Source: Thozetella sp. PMI_491 (lineage: Eukaryota > Ascomycota > Sordariomycetes > Chaetosphaeriales > Chaetosphaeriaceae). Taken from it: DNA of 64,000 nucleotides. The stretch's first letter is position 1. Every line of letters begins with the position of its first letter. The notes beneath the pieces were generated by a model. That model was not told where the DNA came from. It made no database searches and saw only the letters and a program-made list of their open reading frames with translations. A program made the position numbers and the translations under genes. The stretch covers positions 1,000,594-1,064,593 of the forward strand of contig MU270021.1 of the NCBI GenBank assembly GCA_021432635.1, written 5' to 3'. Of the stretch, positions 20,657 through 31,573 are shown in pieces.

Positions 20657-22174
20657 TTCTGTATTGCACTTTGGCAAGCGCCTTTAGCCGATAGTTGCTC
20701 CAGCCTTCTCCATTGGGAGAACCGGTTCTCTTTGTCTCTCCACTCGGCTTTGTTAAACTTGCGCATCCAATCAAGCCAGCCCTTCGAAGATGCAGCCATG
20801 TGTCCCTGCCAACTTAAAATCAGCTTCCAGAAACTTTCTGTAGAGAGCTGTGATTATTCCAGGTCGGAACAGAGGCTATAGATATGATATTAAAAGGGCT
20901 AAATTCTTTGTTGAGAAGGTTTAACAGAGAAAATAATTTTTATACCGACACGGCGCCTTCCGTCGCTCCCGCGACTCTCCACGTGCTAGATTGCTGTTGT
21001 CCCTCCCCTCAACACAGCCGATTCTATTGCGTTTTGAACTTTGATAGTTCTAAGATAGGCCACTGAAAAAAACCTTGCAATCTCTGAAACCAGGCTGGAG
21101 CAGGATTCTGTGTGCAATTGTTCCAGTATTCTAGGCAACATCAACCATCCTCTCCCCACTCACACATGTCCCTCCCGTATACAAACTGTTCTCACAGCTC
21201 CCAAAATCAATGCGTGCGTAGCAAGGAAGCTATCGTTTCTGGCTGCAGTTATAAGCCTCAGCTTCAATTTAAGTAAGGCAGTTAGCTGGGTCTCAAAGTG
21301 CATTATCTGCCACGGCCTCTCCAAAAAGAGGCAATCTCAATTGATGCCTCCCTGCTGTAGTTAGGTCACCAAGTCTGCAAGCCAAACGGAAGAAGGCATA
21401 CTGTAGGTACCTATCAAGACCGAGAGCTACCCCTCGACAGCTCAATTTGAAGCCAGTGCTATCCTCGGAATGTTTGATTCGGATGTCAACCAAGCGGTAG
21501 GAAACGCATACCGATTTGTGTCCAGAGCCACAGCTGCAAAAATTATCCGGTTGCTGCATGAAGAATGCCAACGAGACCTTAGCAGAATTGTGCTTCCGTC
21601 AATGTGCAAACACTTCGCCAGCTTTCTCGATGGAGCTGACCACCCCATCCAGGTTAGTGGACGGCTCTATTCTTTTATTATGCCCGGACTCTGTTGAATG
21701 CAGCTTACGATTGTCTGCGGATCAGCCCTACATTCCCCTCCTTCTCTTTCTGAGCGGCTGTTAGGAGAGACTGAGGCTGACGGCCGCTTGAAGGAGCCAG
21801 TGGGGCCAGCGGCCGGCAGCCCAAGTCCCAACAAGTCCGTACCATAGCCCCGAGCTGTCTTCAGCGAATCACTAGGCTCTGTGGGGTCCAATTTCCGGGA
21901 CTTGCTGACCCCTAATTCGAGGTAGGATTATTACCTGGAACATGGACGCCGCATGAGGCGGCCTTCGGCATGTTTATGTAAGTGCGGGATTGGGTCCTAG
22001 AGTAGATGGCGGCTCCGACATCAGGAGATAAGTACATGTTTTATGTAAAAGACCGGGGGCGTTGCTTGCTCATGCTGCCATATATCTAGAAACCTGTCTC
22101 GCTATCTCGTGCTTACTCTTGGCACATTCAATTTGCACCGCATCTTCTCGTCACTCTCCGCAAGTCACAACATA
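20657..22174. other. Intergenic, 1.5 kb
   Basis: No supported gene. A frame at 21470..21697 gives 75 residues of protein-like sequence but no domain. The rest shows no coding or repeat signal I can support. Confidence 0.45.
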
Positions 22175-22786
22175 ATGGCAGACATCATCACGGCGACTAT
22201 CCCGGGCTTGGGGTTGCTCGGAGCCAACGCCAATTCCGGAGGAACTTCCTGCCCTGGCGTGCTCATTGCCAGAGAGACCTTCACCGGCTGCTGCGTTGGC
22301 GGGTCACTAGATCTAGAGTTGTCTAGTTGTGCAGGGTGGCCTATTTGCACCGGTCCAGTACGTCCACCTCTCGTCTACTCTGTTCATTTTAGGGTTCTGG
22401 AAAACCTCGTTTGCCCGGTATCTCGCCTGGTCTAGAGCAATACTCATTGCAGTTTTCGAAAGGTGACCGTAACCACAACTTCGCCAATCTCTTGCGCAAC
22501 TGTCATTGCCGTAACCGACAGTAACTACAGCGACGAGATAAGTTCTGCGCAAGCGAGCATGGAAGCCAGCGGAACAAAGATTCAGACCACGCTGGCCCCC
22601 AACCTTGATGGGTTTACAGCTGGACCTTCTAAAGGTGATTCGGGTAGCCCAGCATCTAACACGGGGAGCCCCGCTCCTACTACCACCAAGCCGAGCGCCG
22701 GAAATCGACTGATGAATAGCTGGGGGGATTTGAAGCTCGCCTTGGGCGCAGCAGTGGTCGTTCTCTTGATGGCTGGTCAGTTTTGA
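22175..22786 (+). CDS. Small Cys-rich protein with C-terminal membrane anchor (168 aa)
   Basis: Two exons: 22175..22357 and 22463..22786, with donor GTACGT and acceptor GAAAG. The N-terminal 60 residues (start MADIITATIPGLGLLGAN) contain six cysteines in SCPGVLI, TGCCVGG and SCAGWPICTGP. Exon 2 continues VTVTTTSPISCATVIAV. Then comes a Ser/Pro/Thr-rich linker (about residues 115-145) and a terminal hydrophobic segment LALGAAVVVLLMAG that could be a GPI signal or a membrane helix. A classical N-terminal signal peptide is not obvious. I know this layout as a recurrent uncharacterised fungal family; function is unknown. The acceptor is weak, but it is the only one that preserves the frame. Confidence 0.7.
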
Positions 22787-23191
22787 GCGGCCTAGGATCT
22801 AACTGACTGCTGCCACGATGCTGCCGGTCTTTCGTCTTGTACAATAAGGGGCGGATACCTATGATGGTAACTCATGAGACTAGGGCAATAGCTAACTACT
22901 GGCTAAATCTATGATGATCTGTCTGCTCTGTTCCAAACTCTGCTAAATATTTGACGACGAAGAAGGACGGTCAAGAACCGGGGATCGTCAAGTTTAGTAG
23001 ACGCAGCGGTAAGAACACGACCGTACGGCGGGCAAGCGCGTGCAACGTGTCCGATATTGCGGTGTGTCTAGGTACCGAAGTTTGTCAGAGATGAACCGCG
23101 AGTTACCTACCTCGGTCTTCTAGGGTGCCACCAAAAAGGACCCCGATTGGTCGGGTAGACGGGGACGGACAGGTGCCGCTACGATACAACG

Positions 23192-23215
23192 CGGACACGG
23201 ACACGGACACGGACG
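23192..23215. repeat. CGGACA hexanucleotide repeat (4 units)
   Basis: Four consecutive units, the last imperfect (CGGACG), 180 bp upstream of the serine hydrolase start. Confidence 0.8.
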
Positions 23216-23246
23216 CGAGTGGCGCCCAAAACCAGACCGCGCCGCC

Positions 23247-23252
23247 TATAAA
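23247..23252 (+). promoter_or_regulatory. TATA box of the serine hydrolase gene
   Basis: TATAAA 120 bp upstream of the ATG at 23372. Confidence 0.55.
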
Positions 23253-23371
23253 CTCATGACACCCAATAAATCATTGAAATAAGAGAGTAGACTGACAAGA
23301 AAGCAACAACATCAATTCCTCACGTCGAGCTTTTACTGCTGGATTGGCTTACTCGTCCCTCTCGGATCCCG

Positions 23372-25072
23372 ATGTCGCACGACGGTCTGCCGAGGGCCTC
23401 GCCCGAAAGCGTGGGTGTCCAGCCCGGGGCTATCCAAGGCTTTCTGGACGACGCCGTCCGTTCCGGCGTCGAGCTCAACAGCTTTATGCTCTACCGCTCC
23501 GGCAAGGTAGTCGCCGAGGGCTGGTGGTGGCCGTATCGTGCGGACCTCCCACACATGCTCCACTCAGCGACCAAAAGCTTCCTCTCTGTGGCCGTCGGAC
23601 TCGCCATCCATGACGGCCACTTCAATCTGGAGGACCGCGTCGTCTCATTCTTCCCAGATAGAGTCCCCAGTGACGCGTCCGAGTACCTCCTCGCTATGAC
23701 GGTCGAGGATCTACTGACCCAGACCTCTGGCCACGGCTCGGGCCAGTCTGGCGGGGAGTGGAGAAGCATCGAGGGGAGCTGGATCGATAAGTTCTTCTCG
23801 ACTCAGGTGGAGCACAAACCGGGCACCACGTTTGTGTATAGCAGCGCGACAAGCTTCATGCTCTCCGCCATCGTCTCCAAGGCGGTTGGACAACCCGTTC
23901 GAGACTATCTCGAGACCAGACTGTTTCGGCCCCTGGGCATCAAGATGCTTGCATGGGACATAGGTCCGGAGCAGATTAATCCTGGTGGCAATGGGGTTAG
24001 CTGTCTGTCCTCCGACTTCTTGAAGCTCGGGATCCTGCATCTAAAGGAAGGCATGTGGAATGGGCAGCAGATCTTGCCCAAGGCCTGGGTGGAGAAAGCA
24101 ACGACTTCGCAGCGAGGGAACAAGTACGGCTACCAATGGTGGACAAACCCAGCCGGGTATTTCTTCGCAGGTGGGCTGTTCGGGCAGACAGCCACAGTCT
24201 TTCCCGGGCACGATGCTGTTCTCGTCACCACAGCAGCAGTGCCCAGGTCCGCGGTCCTTGAGGCGCTCATCGGGCGACACTTCCCTGCCATATTCGCAAG
24301 CTCAGAGCCACTCGCATATGATTCGGATGCTAATATCAAGCTCGGATCGCAGCTCCGGAGCTTGAGACTCCTTCCGGAGTTCCAGAAAACGGAGGCTTCG
24401 GCGCGGGTGGCGGATGTGTCGAGGGAACGGTTTGTAGCTAAAGCAAACGAAGACGGCATTGTCTCCTTCGCCTTGGACTTCCAAGCCGACAGATGCATCT
24501 TGCACGTACAGGACGGGCGGGGCTTCCACCGCGTCCAAATCGGTCTGCAGGACTGGTTAGAAAGCGAGACCAGTCTCTCGGGCGCCAAACTTCATCATGG
24601 CTACGAGCACTCCCAGCTGCGAGTCATGGCGGGGGGCCGTTGGACCAAGGAAGACCAGTTCGAGATGACGATACAGTTCCACGAGACAGCATGGCGCGAC
24701 ACGATCGTCGTGGCTTTTGTCAACGACTTCACCGCCGCCAGCATGGACCGGAGCGTCAACGTGAACAGCTTTAGCACGCGGCGGCCGACCGTGTGGGCAA
24801 GTATTCTCGTCACCGGGAAAGAGCTAGAGTCGCTTGAACTCGGAGCGAATTCCCCAAAGGCCTTCTCAGCATCAGTTAGCTCGGTCGGGGAGCTGCTCGA
24901 CAACGCAGCCACCCGCGCTGTGCTTGAGGAAGAGATTCCGCATCTGTTGCAGAGCACACGGTTGGACAAGGCTCGTCCATACACGCTGCAAATGCTATGT
25001 GGTCATGTCGAGGGATTTGATGAAGAAATCATGGCCAAGATTGATGGCAGGCTGTCCAAGTTACAGCTCTAA
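23372..25072 (+). CDS. Beta-lactamase-fold serine hydrolase (566 aa)
   Basis: Single-exon protein of the class C beta-lactamase/esterase (penicillin-binding-protein-like) superfamily. The nucleophile motif SxxK is HSATKSF (Ser65, Lys68); the tyrosine motif is FVYSSATSF (Tyr156). Conserved structural blocks include YRSGKVVAEGWW, LNLEDRV-like FNLEDRVVSFFP, VEDLLTQTSG and RPLGI. GLFGQTATVFP near residue 270 sits where the family has its HxG/KTG triad. Residues 350-566 form a C-terminal beta-rich domain as in multidomain fungal and bacterial homologues (KEDQFEMTIQFHETAWRD). No signal peptide, so intracellular. Likely hydrolyses an ester or amide; the substrate is unknown. Confidence 0.87.
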   Translation: MSHDGLPRASPESVGVQPGAIQGFLDDAVRSGVELNSFMLYRSGKVVAEGWWWPYRADLPHMLHSATKSFLSVAVGLAIHDGHFNLEDRVVSFFPDRVPSDASEYLLAMTVEDLLTQTSGHGSGQSGGEWRSIEGSWIDKFFSTQVEHKPGTTFVYSSATSFMLSAIVSKAVGQPVRDYLETRLFRPLGIKMLAWDIGPEQINPGGNGVSCLSSDFLKLGILHLKEGMWNGQQILPKAWVEKATTSQRGNKYGYQWWTNPAGYFFAGGLFGQTATVFPGHDAVLVTTAAVPRSAVLEALIGRHFPAIFASSEPLAYDSDANIKLGSQLRSLRLLPEFQKTEASARVADVSRERFVAKANEDGIVSFALDFQADRCILHVQDGRGFHRVQIGLQDWLESETSLSGAKLHHGYEHSQLRVMAGGRWTKEDQFEMTIQFHETAWRDTIVVAFVNDFTAASMDRSVNVNSFSTRRPTVWASILVTGKELESLELGANSPKAFSASVSSVGELLDNAATRAVLEEEIPHLLQSTRLDKARPYTLQMLCGHVEGFDEEIMAKIDGRLSKLQL

Positions 25073-26332
25073 GGTCACAAACCTCTGGTGCTAATCTCGT
25101 GGCCGCGGCACAGTACCGCGCCTAGACCGAGCATAAAAGCAATACTACGTGCCTCAGATACATCTGAAATCATGTAAGAAATAAGACATAGTAATTCTGG
25201 AGAAGACAATAAAAACGCCGCCCCCCCTAACAGGGGTGCAGCTTCTACTACCAAGAATATCGAGCTAGCATGGGCTAACTTTAAAGGTGACAGGTGGTGC
25301 CAGTGTGCCGTTTAAGCTCATCGGCTCCGCCATAATGCATGAGGATATCGAAGTCGGTAGGTGGTTACCGACCCCATCTTAGGCTCTCTCTATATTTGCA
25401 AGGCCTGATGGTCCGAAGGGGTCTCCTAGGTGTCCGCTACGGCGTGCGTCTGTGCGGAACGGCTCCTATCCGTCGGGGGAGCCAATCATGAGACGGGCCA
25501 TCGTCAGATTCTAGCATGCAGCCCGCTGGAGGCCGGAACTCGGTGTCTAAGCTTTGCAGCCTAGTCGTACGGGGGCTCGTCGAGGTGGGCGCGAATTGGG
25601 CCTCTTGCTGCTCGGGTAATCGTAAGCGAGCTACAGGAAAGTTCGCGAGCTGGCTTTACACTCTCTGGCCCGGGCCTGGAGCTGGAAAACGGTGACGAGC
25701 CACCGCATCAGCATAACATATGTACTTGGGGACTCTGTATGTTATGTACGAAATAGCAGCTACCGTTATCGCACAGTCCGAAGAAGGGCGCTTCGCTGCG
25801 TGACGGTTGATTTAGCTGCTGACTGTCTGCATCCTCACCAATATCACACCCGAATGGAGTGTAGCCCACGGGCCGCTCGCCGCTTCCGGTCAGGGGCGCT
25901 TCGGTGCCCCGCCGCGCCTTGTCTCGGAACGGCTTAGAGCGGGCGTGGGCCGCCCCCCGGTACACAGTCGCTTTAGCCGCCAATTAGTTTCATGTGCGCG
26001 CGAGTGGAACGACCAAGCCAAAATATCGTGCCATCATCAGTCGAATCCTCCCTCCTGATCGCTATTGGGAGGTGACGGCCTGGAGGCTGGGCTGGAGGAG
26101 GGGTGACAGCGCCGACATGTAACTGTAGGTGAGCACACAGGATGATAATAGTAACACCAATCCGCGTCTTATTCTTGTCGCCCGTTCTCTTGGTTTCCCT
26201 TTTCGCTCCGTTCGTTCTCGTCTTTCTTTTTGCCCCAAAAACCTTGTAATCGAGTGGCCGGCCACAGTTCCTTTCTCCTTCCGTCATCCCGACAGCATAC
26301 ACGCGTGCTTTCGTCCCAAGATCCCCCCCACC
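25073..26332. other. Intergenic, 1.3 kb
   Basis: No supported gene. A C7 tract occurs near 25221. The right part is the promoter and leader of the gene at 26333. Confidence 0.5.
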
Positions 26333-26833
26333 ATGTACGACTCAAAGTTCTTCGCGTCCATTGTGCGCGTCTTGCTGCTGTTCTCTGTCTTCCACGCTGC
26401 ATCGGCCGAGTTGATCAAGATCCGGCAAACCACCAGCACCGGCACCACCAGCGGAGTCGACAACAGCGCGATGCTTAACTGCAATGCCTACTCGACCATC
26501 GCGAACTTGTCGACCATCAGTGCCAATTCCACCTACCGCGCCGCCTTCATGCGATCCTCGACCGACGGCACCTACAAGTCTGTGACCATGCTCAACAACG
26601 CCCAGGCCGCGCTACCAGCGCTCAAGTTCAATGTCGCCTTGAACCAGCAGTGCGGAAACGCAAGCGAGATTGCGCTTGTAGAGGCCGAGAACAACTTCAC
26701 CAAGGGCATTATCGGCGAGTTCACCATCCTGGAGGCTCCGGGCATCGCTCCGTCAGGACTCGGTGGCCCCGCCACGTTTGTCTCGATGCTTGGCATCGCA
26801 GCTATCTGGGCCATAGTTACCTCGGCACTGTGA
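26333..26833 (+). CDS. Small secreted GPI-type protein, unknown function (166 aa)
   Basis: Starts with ATG in a CACCATGTA context. Residues 1-25 are a clear signal peptide with a Leu/Phe core (VRVLLLFSVFHAASA). The mature part is Ser/Thr/Asn-rich with N-glycosylation sites (NLS, NST, NAS, NFT) and only two cysteines (LNCNAYS and QQCGNAS). The C-terminus PSGLGGPATFVSMLG plus a hydrophobic tail fits a GPI-attachment signal. No enzymatic motif is seen. Likely a cell-surface protein. A longer upstream open frame is in phase but lacks signal-peptide logic. Confidence 0.75.
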   Translation: MYDSKFFASIVRVLLLFSVFHAASAELIKIRQTTSTGTTSGVDNSAMLNCNAYSTIANLSTISANSTYRAAFMRSSTDGTYKSVTMLNNAQAALPALKFNVALNQQCGNASEIALVEAENNFTKGIIGEFTILEAPGIAPSGLGGPATFVSMLGIAAIWAIVTSAL

Positions 26834-27986
26834 ATGCCACCGTTGTTGAGACGAGGATGCTGTAGGCTCGAGTCTGTAGGGTGGATTGTGTACCCTAGCT
26901 AAGTGCTGGCGCGAATGAGTGGACACATGTGACAGCGAAGGGAATTGAGCCTCCACTGGGCTCTCCTTTGTTGTCTATAGTACGCATGGCTGCATGCCCG
27001 CGTAGCGGGGAAGTCGAAGGACTGTGGTCACGGCGAGAGACCGTCTGACCGCCGGCTGGTTTCGGGAGAGAGAACTCCCCAGTCCCTTTTTAGTCTGGAG
27101 CAATTGGGTTCTTAGACGGCTGTACTTCCGTATCAATACCACTGCGCCAGATTCTGGCCATTTCCATTGGACCTACTGATCCAACTGCTATCGCTTCATA
27201 TGTTCTCCAGGTGATCTTGGTACGAAGAGGTCGGGAGCAAAAACCATCGCCCGCTCTGGCTCTTTTAGGCAGATTGTCGTTCTATTCTTCTAAGATCTAG
27301 ATAGTCGGCAGGTACCAGGACAAGTGCCCGTCATCTGGACCAGTACCTTGCCGCTCACATATGCTTAGTGCACCTGACTAGCTCCAACGCACGTCTGTCC
27401 CACCTATTGCCCTATAAGCGTTAAATGCGAGCACACAAGAAAACGCTGCCAATTAAAAGCAAGCTCTATGGATATTGGATGGATGGAGAGATCGACTGGC
27501 CAATGCCCGAGAAAGTGCAGTGATACCCTGACGCCAGGGGTGGAGATTCCTTGGTGGGTTGAAGCATTGGTGCTCGGACGCACTCCTATGCGAAGATCAA
27601 TACTATTAATCACAGAGCTCCCTTGTCATTCAATATAGAAGAATACCAAAATGATTGGTAAATCGCTGCAAGTCGTCGTAAGTCCTCCATGAGACGATCC
27701 TCACCTACTTTACTGTGGTCTCCGGTAGCTCGGATATCAATTGCCGGTTGCTTTGTTCCCGGCAAACGAAAGCATTAGCGCTGCGCGGCCTACGTCCATG
27801 CAGCCCGTACATATGTAGATCCTCGTAGCTAACGCAAAGAATGCCGCAGTACTAGTAATCTTAGTCACGCATTTTGTTCGGTACACTTCAGTTCACGAGT
27901 TATCGTATCTCTGTAATATTGGACTTCTAAAAGGGAGCCTCTCTTCCCCCCGGAACGACGTAATCAGATACCAAGCCGTCCGCACA
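26834..27986. other. Intergenic, 1.15 kb
   Basis: No gene or clear repeat. The last 150 bp are the promoter of the esterase at 27987. Confidence 0.5.
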
Positions 27987-29131
27987 ATGGACTTCTCACA
28001 ATATGCCAAAGAGACGGTGGAGTGGAAGGAGTATCTAGCAGCTCATCCTAACCTGCTTAAACAACAGGGGTCACCGAACGTCCAATCACTAGACAATATT
28101 CGGCAAGCTGCCAATGCTCAGAGAGCGCAATGGTCTGAGAAGCATGTGAAGAGCCAAGGCTTGGAGGGGAAATTTACTATAAAAGACTACCAAGTCTCTA
28201 CCCGTGATGGTTCTGCCATCCCGCTGAGATTCTACGCGCCTTCTGGGTCTACCGAGAAAGATGAGACGAAACGTCCAGCTTTCTTTCATGTCCACGGAGG
28301 AGGCTATCTCAATGGGTCTCTTGACACAGAAACGTCGGTCTGCGCTGCTATAGCCGTGAATCTGAACATGATCGTCTTGCACCCAGAGTACCGACACACC
28401 AACTCGCACAGCCATCCCACGCAGCACCATGACGTGTGGGACGCATTCGAGTGGGCCCTTGCCAATGCAGAGGTCCTGGGGTTTGATCCCGGCAGCGTGG
28501 TTGTTGGTGGCCAGTCTGCCGGGAGCGGGTTGGCTGCGTCGACAGCACAGCAGGACGCCAAACTAGCGAAGCAGGAGGGGCGGGCATGCCGCATCAGGGG
28601 ACAAGTACTCACTATCCCCTGGCTGATGCACCCTGCTGTGTTTCCGTACCATCGATTTGCGGACAATAAATTGTCCTCCCCGGTACAATGCGCCGGCGCT
28701 ATAGGCCTCTCATCGGCCAAACTCGACTGGTTTGCAAGCTTGCTCCGCGTGAGTGACCCGAGCGACCCGATTCTCAACCCCGGATTTCAACAAGGGAGTG
28801 AGCTATACGGCTTGCCCAAAGCTGCATTCTTGGTTGCTGGAGGTGATCCACTTCGTGATCAAGGGTTGCTATACGCGAAAGATTTGGACGAGGCCCGGTA
28901 AGCTCTGCTCTCTTCAGTTGAGACCACAAAGACATAACTGATATACACTGCAGAGTACCTACGACAGTACGCATCTTCCCGGCCATGCCTCATACGTTCC
29001 GTAGTATTGACGTCCTTTCGTCTGCGGCATCCTTTAACCGGCGACTGATCGAGAGTGTCGCATGGGCTTTGTCCGAGCAGACATGGGAGAGTGGGGGAGC
29101 TTCGCGCTGGCAAATAGAGAAGGGCAACTAA
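27987..29131 (+). CDS. Alpha/beta-hydrolase fold-3 esterase (HSL type, 362 aa)
   Basis: Two exons: 27987..28897 and 28954..29131 (GTAAGC donor, CTGCAG acceptor). Hormone-sensitive-lipase-type esterase with the oxyanion motif HGGG (103-106, in FFHVHGGGYLNG), nucleophile elbow GGQSAGSG (Ser177), acidic residue in GGDPLRDQG (Asp287) and histidine in MPHTFRS (His317). No signal peptide, so probably cytosolic. It opens a run of eight metabolic, regulatory and transport genes ending at the transporter at 40054. In that setting it is the natural candidate to hydrolyse the ester or lactone made by the Baeyer-Villiger monooxygenase at 37191. The exact substrate is inference. Confidence 0.88.
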
Positions 29132-29234
29132 GTGTAGACTACCTTACCTATAGAGATCGATGATAGAGAGATGACCTTGAATCGTCTTTAAACGTAACAG
29201 AGTATTGTATCTTGATATTTACAACATTGCTTAA

Positions 29235-30125
29235 CTATATCTCCGGAATTACAATAGACGGGCTCTTGAAACGAACGTCAAGGCTTTTAGCCAATCCTAG
29301 TAGAAGACTACTCAACTCTTCTAAGTCTTGCCTAGTCGCTCCGTTGTAAAGCATCCCTTTCATATGGTGGCGAAGCTGGATGTGACAGTCGTTTCCAATC
29401 AGGGCCGAAACGATGACGTATCCTGTTTCAAGGTCATCCAAGATGCCATCAAACGAGAACACCCTGCCGTATAGAAGATCTAGTCAACCCGTCAGCATTG
29501 AGAGGCTCCCTCGACCTCATTTCCTTGCGGTAGGCGAGAGGCATACCTCTAATCACAAAGGCATAATCAGGGCTAGCCTCGATAGAAGCGTTAGGATCGA
29601 ATTCCGGATTTCGTCCATAGATTCTCTTATGGAACGCGCGGCCACGTTCAGCGGCAGCAGCTTGGTCCTCTGCGGCTCTTATCCCGGTCGATCCAGTTAG
29701 ATAATGCGATACATGGGGCGGGTGCAGCGGTAACATACCGTGGGGCTGCTGTGTCCTTGAGCTCCTTTGGAATGCACTTGCTCAGCCCTCGGATGGCAGT
29801 ACCGGCCTACCAATTCACGTCAGCTCCCATCTAACTGTACCACTTTGAAGCACTCCGGGCAATGTCCTACCTTGGCTGCTCCAATGATGCCTGTGGCTTT
29901 GATGAGAGCCTCTCGAAATTTCCTAGCAGCCTGAAACTGTTCGTCGTGGCTAAAGGATGAGAAGAGATGACTCGAGATATGTTTCCACACGTTGGGGATG
30001 AGCTCGGGGTAGTTCAGCGCGGCAAGATTCACAATCACGCAGTAGTACCACCGGACCTTGGCAGATGTTGTCTCAAGCGCCTCGACTTGGCTTAAGAAAT
30101 CTGGCGGTAGTTGTGGAGAGCTCAT
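29235..30125 (-). CDS. AhpD/carboxymuconolactone-decarboxylase-like protein (232 aa)
   Basis: Four exons on the minus strand: 30125..29871, 29806..29739, 29677..29547, 29479..29235; every junction keeps the frame. The helical AhpD-like fold is suggested by KFREALIKATGIIGAAK, ALRGLSK-like AIRGLSKCIPKELKD and the C-terminal ETGYVIVSALIGNDC, QLRHHMKGMLYNGATRQDLE and LLLGLAKSL. The CxxC redox pair of true AhpD enzymes is absent. Fungal members of this family are often annotated as CMD-like and found near aromatic-degradation or secondary-metabolism genes. It is divergent from the dimeric-barrel gene starting before 30416, so the two probably share a promoter. The catalytic role is uncertain. Confidence 0.82.
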
Positions 30126-30415
30126 TGTAAAGGGCGTATTGTTTTCCTTCTTGTTACTTGATTCTCACTATCTTGGGTGGAGGCAAATGGGAGTGTTCCG
30201 CTGCCTGGTATAGTCGAAGCCTGGTGACCTGGACTGCTTTCTGTCGCCGGATGCCTGCCGCGTATTGTCCGAAGATCAATTACACCCGGCTCCATTCCGC
30301 GGGGTCTTTGAGGGGTCACGCTAGTGAACTGATGCTCGAGTCATGAGGCTTGCAAGCATCGACCCCACCGGACACCAATGTCCGGGGAATCGGCATCGGC
30401 TGACAATCGATCTCC

Positions 30416-31383
30416 GTGGGGCGAAGAACCAGGAAGTCGGTGGAGTACCAATACCAATGTAGGATCCTCCAGGCTCGCGTGACGGTTTGCAGCGCAAGCA
30501 AGGTCTTCACAAGTGGCCATGTACATCATTTCGCCAATGAGCAATTGTGGCTCGCCACAGAAACGGGATCGTGTAAGGCACCTGCTGTTTTAAGGCCTCA
30601 CGCAACTCTGACAGCACACAAGTTTCTGCAGTTGTTGACTGCAGTTGCTGAGACAACAGCGGCAAACGAGCCCGATGTTGCGGCGTATGCCTGGTTTAGG
30701 AGCGCTGAAGATAACGATGAAGTGCCTCATCATTGGGTCCGTGGCTTCGAAGTGTAAGTCAACTAGAAACCTCTGCCTCCCCGCGGCGGCGCTCATTTTG
30801 TCTCTGGATCCTCAGGTATACACACCTAGAAGCAAGCTCCAAGACCCACCGGGAGAGCGAGGCCTACCGGAATTTCCGAAGTGCCTGTGGCAGCGAAGCG
30901 CTCCTCGATCGCCCAAGTGATCTGCGGTACTTGGAGCCTTTGGACATTGGGTTCCTATCCCGCAAGAACGAGCCCATAACATTGCAGGGTCGACAACCTG
31001 GGAATAGCGCCGCTGGCTATGTTGTAATGGAGGTGTTACGCCCCAAGTCTGAGTGTAGAGACCAGCTCATATCATGCCTCCGTGAATTGGCCTCAGTTGT
31101 AGAGGCCCTCAAGGGCACGGTGACTAGCTTCTGGGTGCTGGGTTATCGTGTCGAGGACAACGACTCAGCCGTGCTCGTATTTCAGCGCTTTGGCTCCAAA
31201 GAGCTATACGAAAGTCAATATCTTACGCTTCCCAAAGTAAAAGATGCTATGTATGTTTACCCACCACTTACTGCCTCTCGATCAACATGCTTATTTACTA
31301 GGGAGCCCATCAATGGCCTTGTAGAGTGGCAGCAGCGCACAACGTGGCGTGATGGGAGCATAGGGTTTATTGGAAGGACTTAG
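30416..31383 (+). CDS. ABM/dimeric alpha-beta barrel protein, 5' exon unresolved
   Basis: Exons 30416(open frame)..30753, 30816..31250 and 31302..31383. The protein holds two ferredoxin-like repeats typical of antibiotic-biosynthesis-monooxygenase-like proteins: TAHKFLQLLTAVAETTAAN followed by DVAAYAWFRS and WVRGFEVYTHLEA, then PLDIGFLSRKNEP-like linker and a second barrel with SFWVLGYRVEDNDSAVLVF. No ATG lies in frame in the first exon, so a short upstream exon is missing; 30416 is only where the frame starts to read usefully. The last intron (51 nt) is a multiple of three and the frame stays open if it is retained. Such proteins act as cofactor-free oxygenases, isomerases or decarboxylases. 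The setting suggests aromatic or quinone substrates, which is inference. Confidence 0.72.
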
Positions 31384-31573
31384 TCATATAGAAACTTGGG
31401 GAATATGGTATTATTGAACACCATGGCTAGGGTAGTCTAGGGATATGAACTCAAGTAGGTATCCGAAGTTTCACGAGACTGGAACCCGCTTTCCAGCTTA
31501 TTGTTGGGAAGGACAAGCCTACATTGACTCTTAAATACTACTCTGTACATTGTAAATAAATATTACGCTGCCG

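Larger units (their letters stand above)
22787..23371. other. Promoter region of the serine hydrolase
   Basis: 585 bp without a gene, containing a short CGGACA hexamer repeat and a TATAAA box. Confidence 0.5.

Noticed and set aside
21470-21697. Plus-strand ORF of 75 codons
   Set aside because: Protein-like but short, no domain, and no consistent continuation by splicing.
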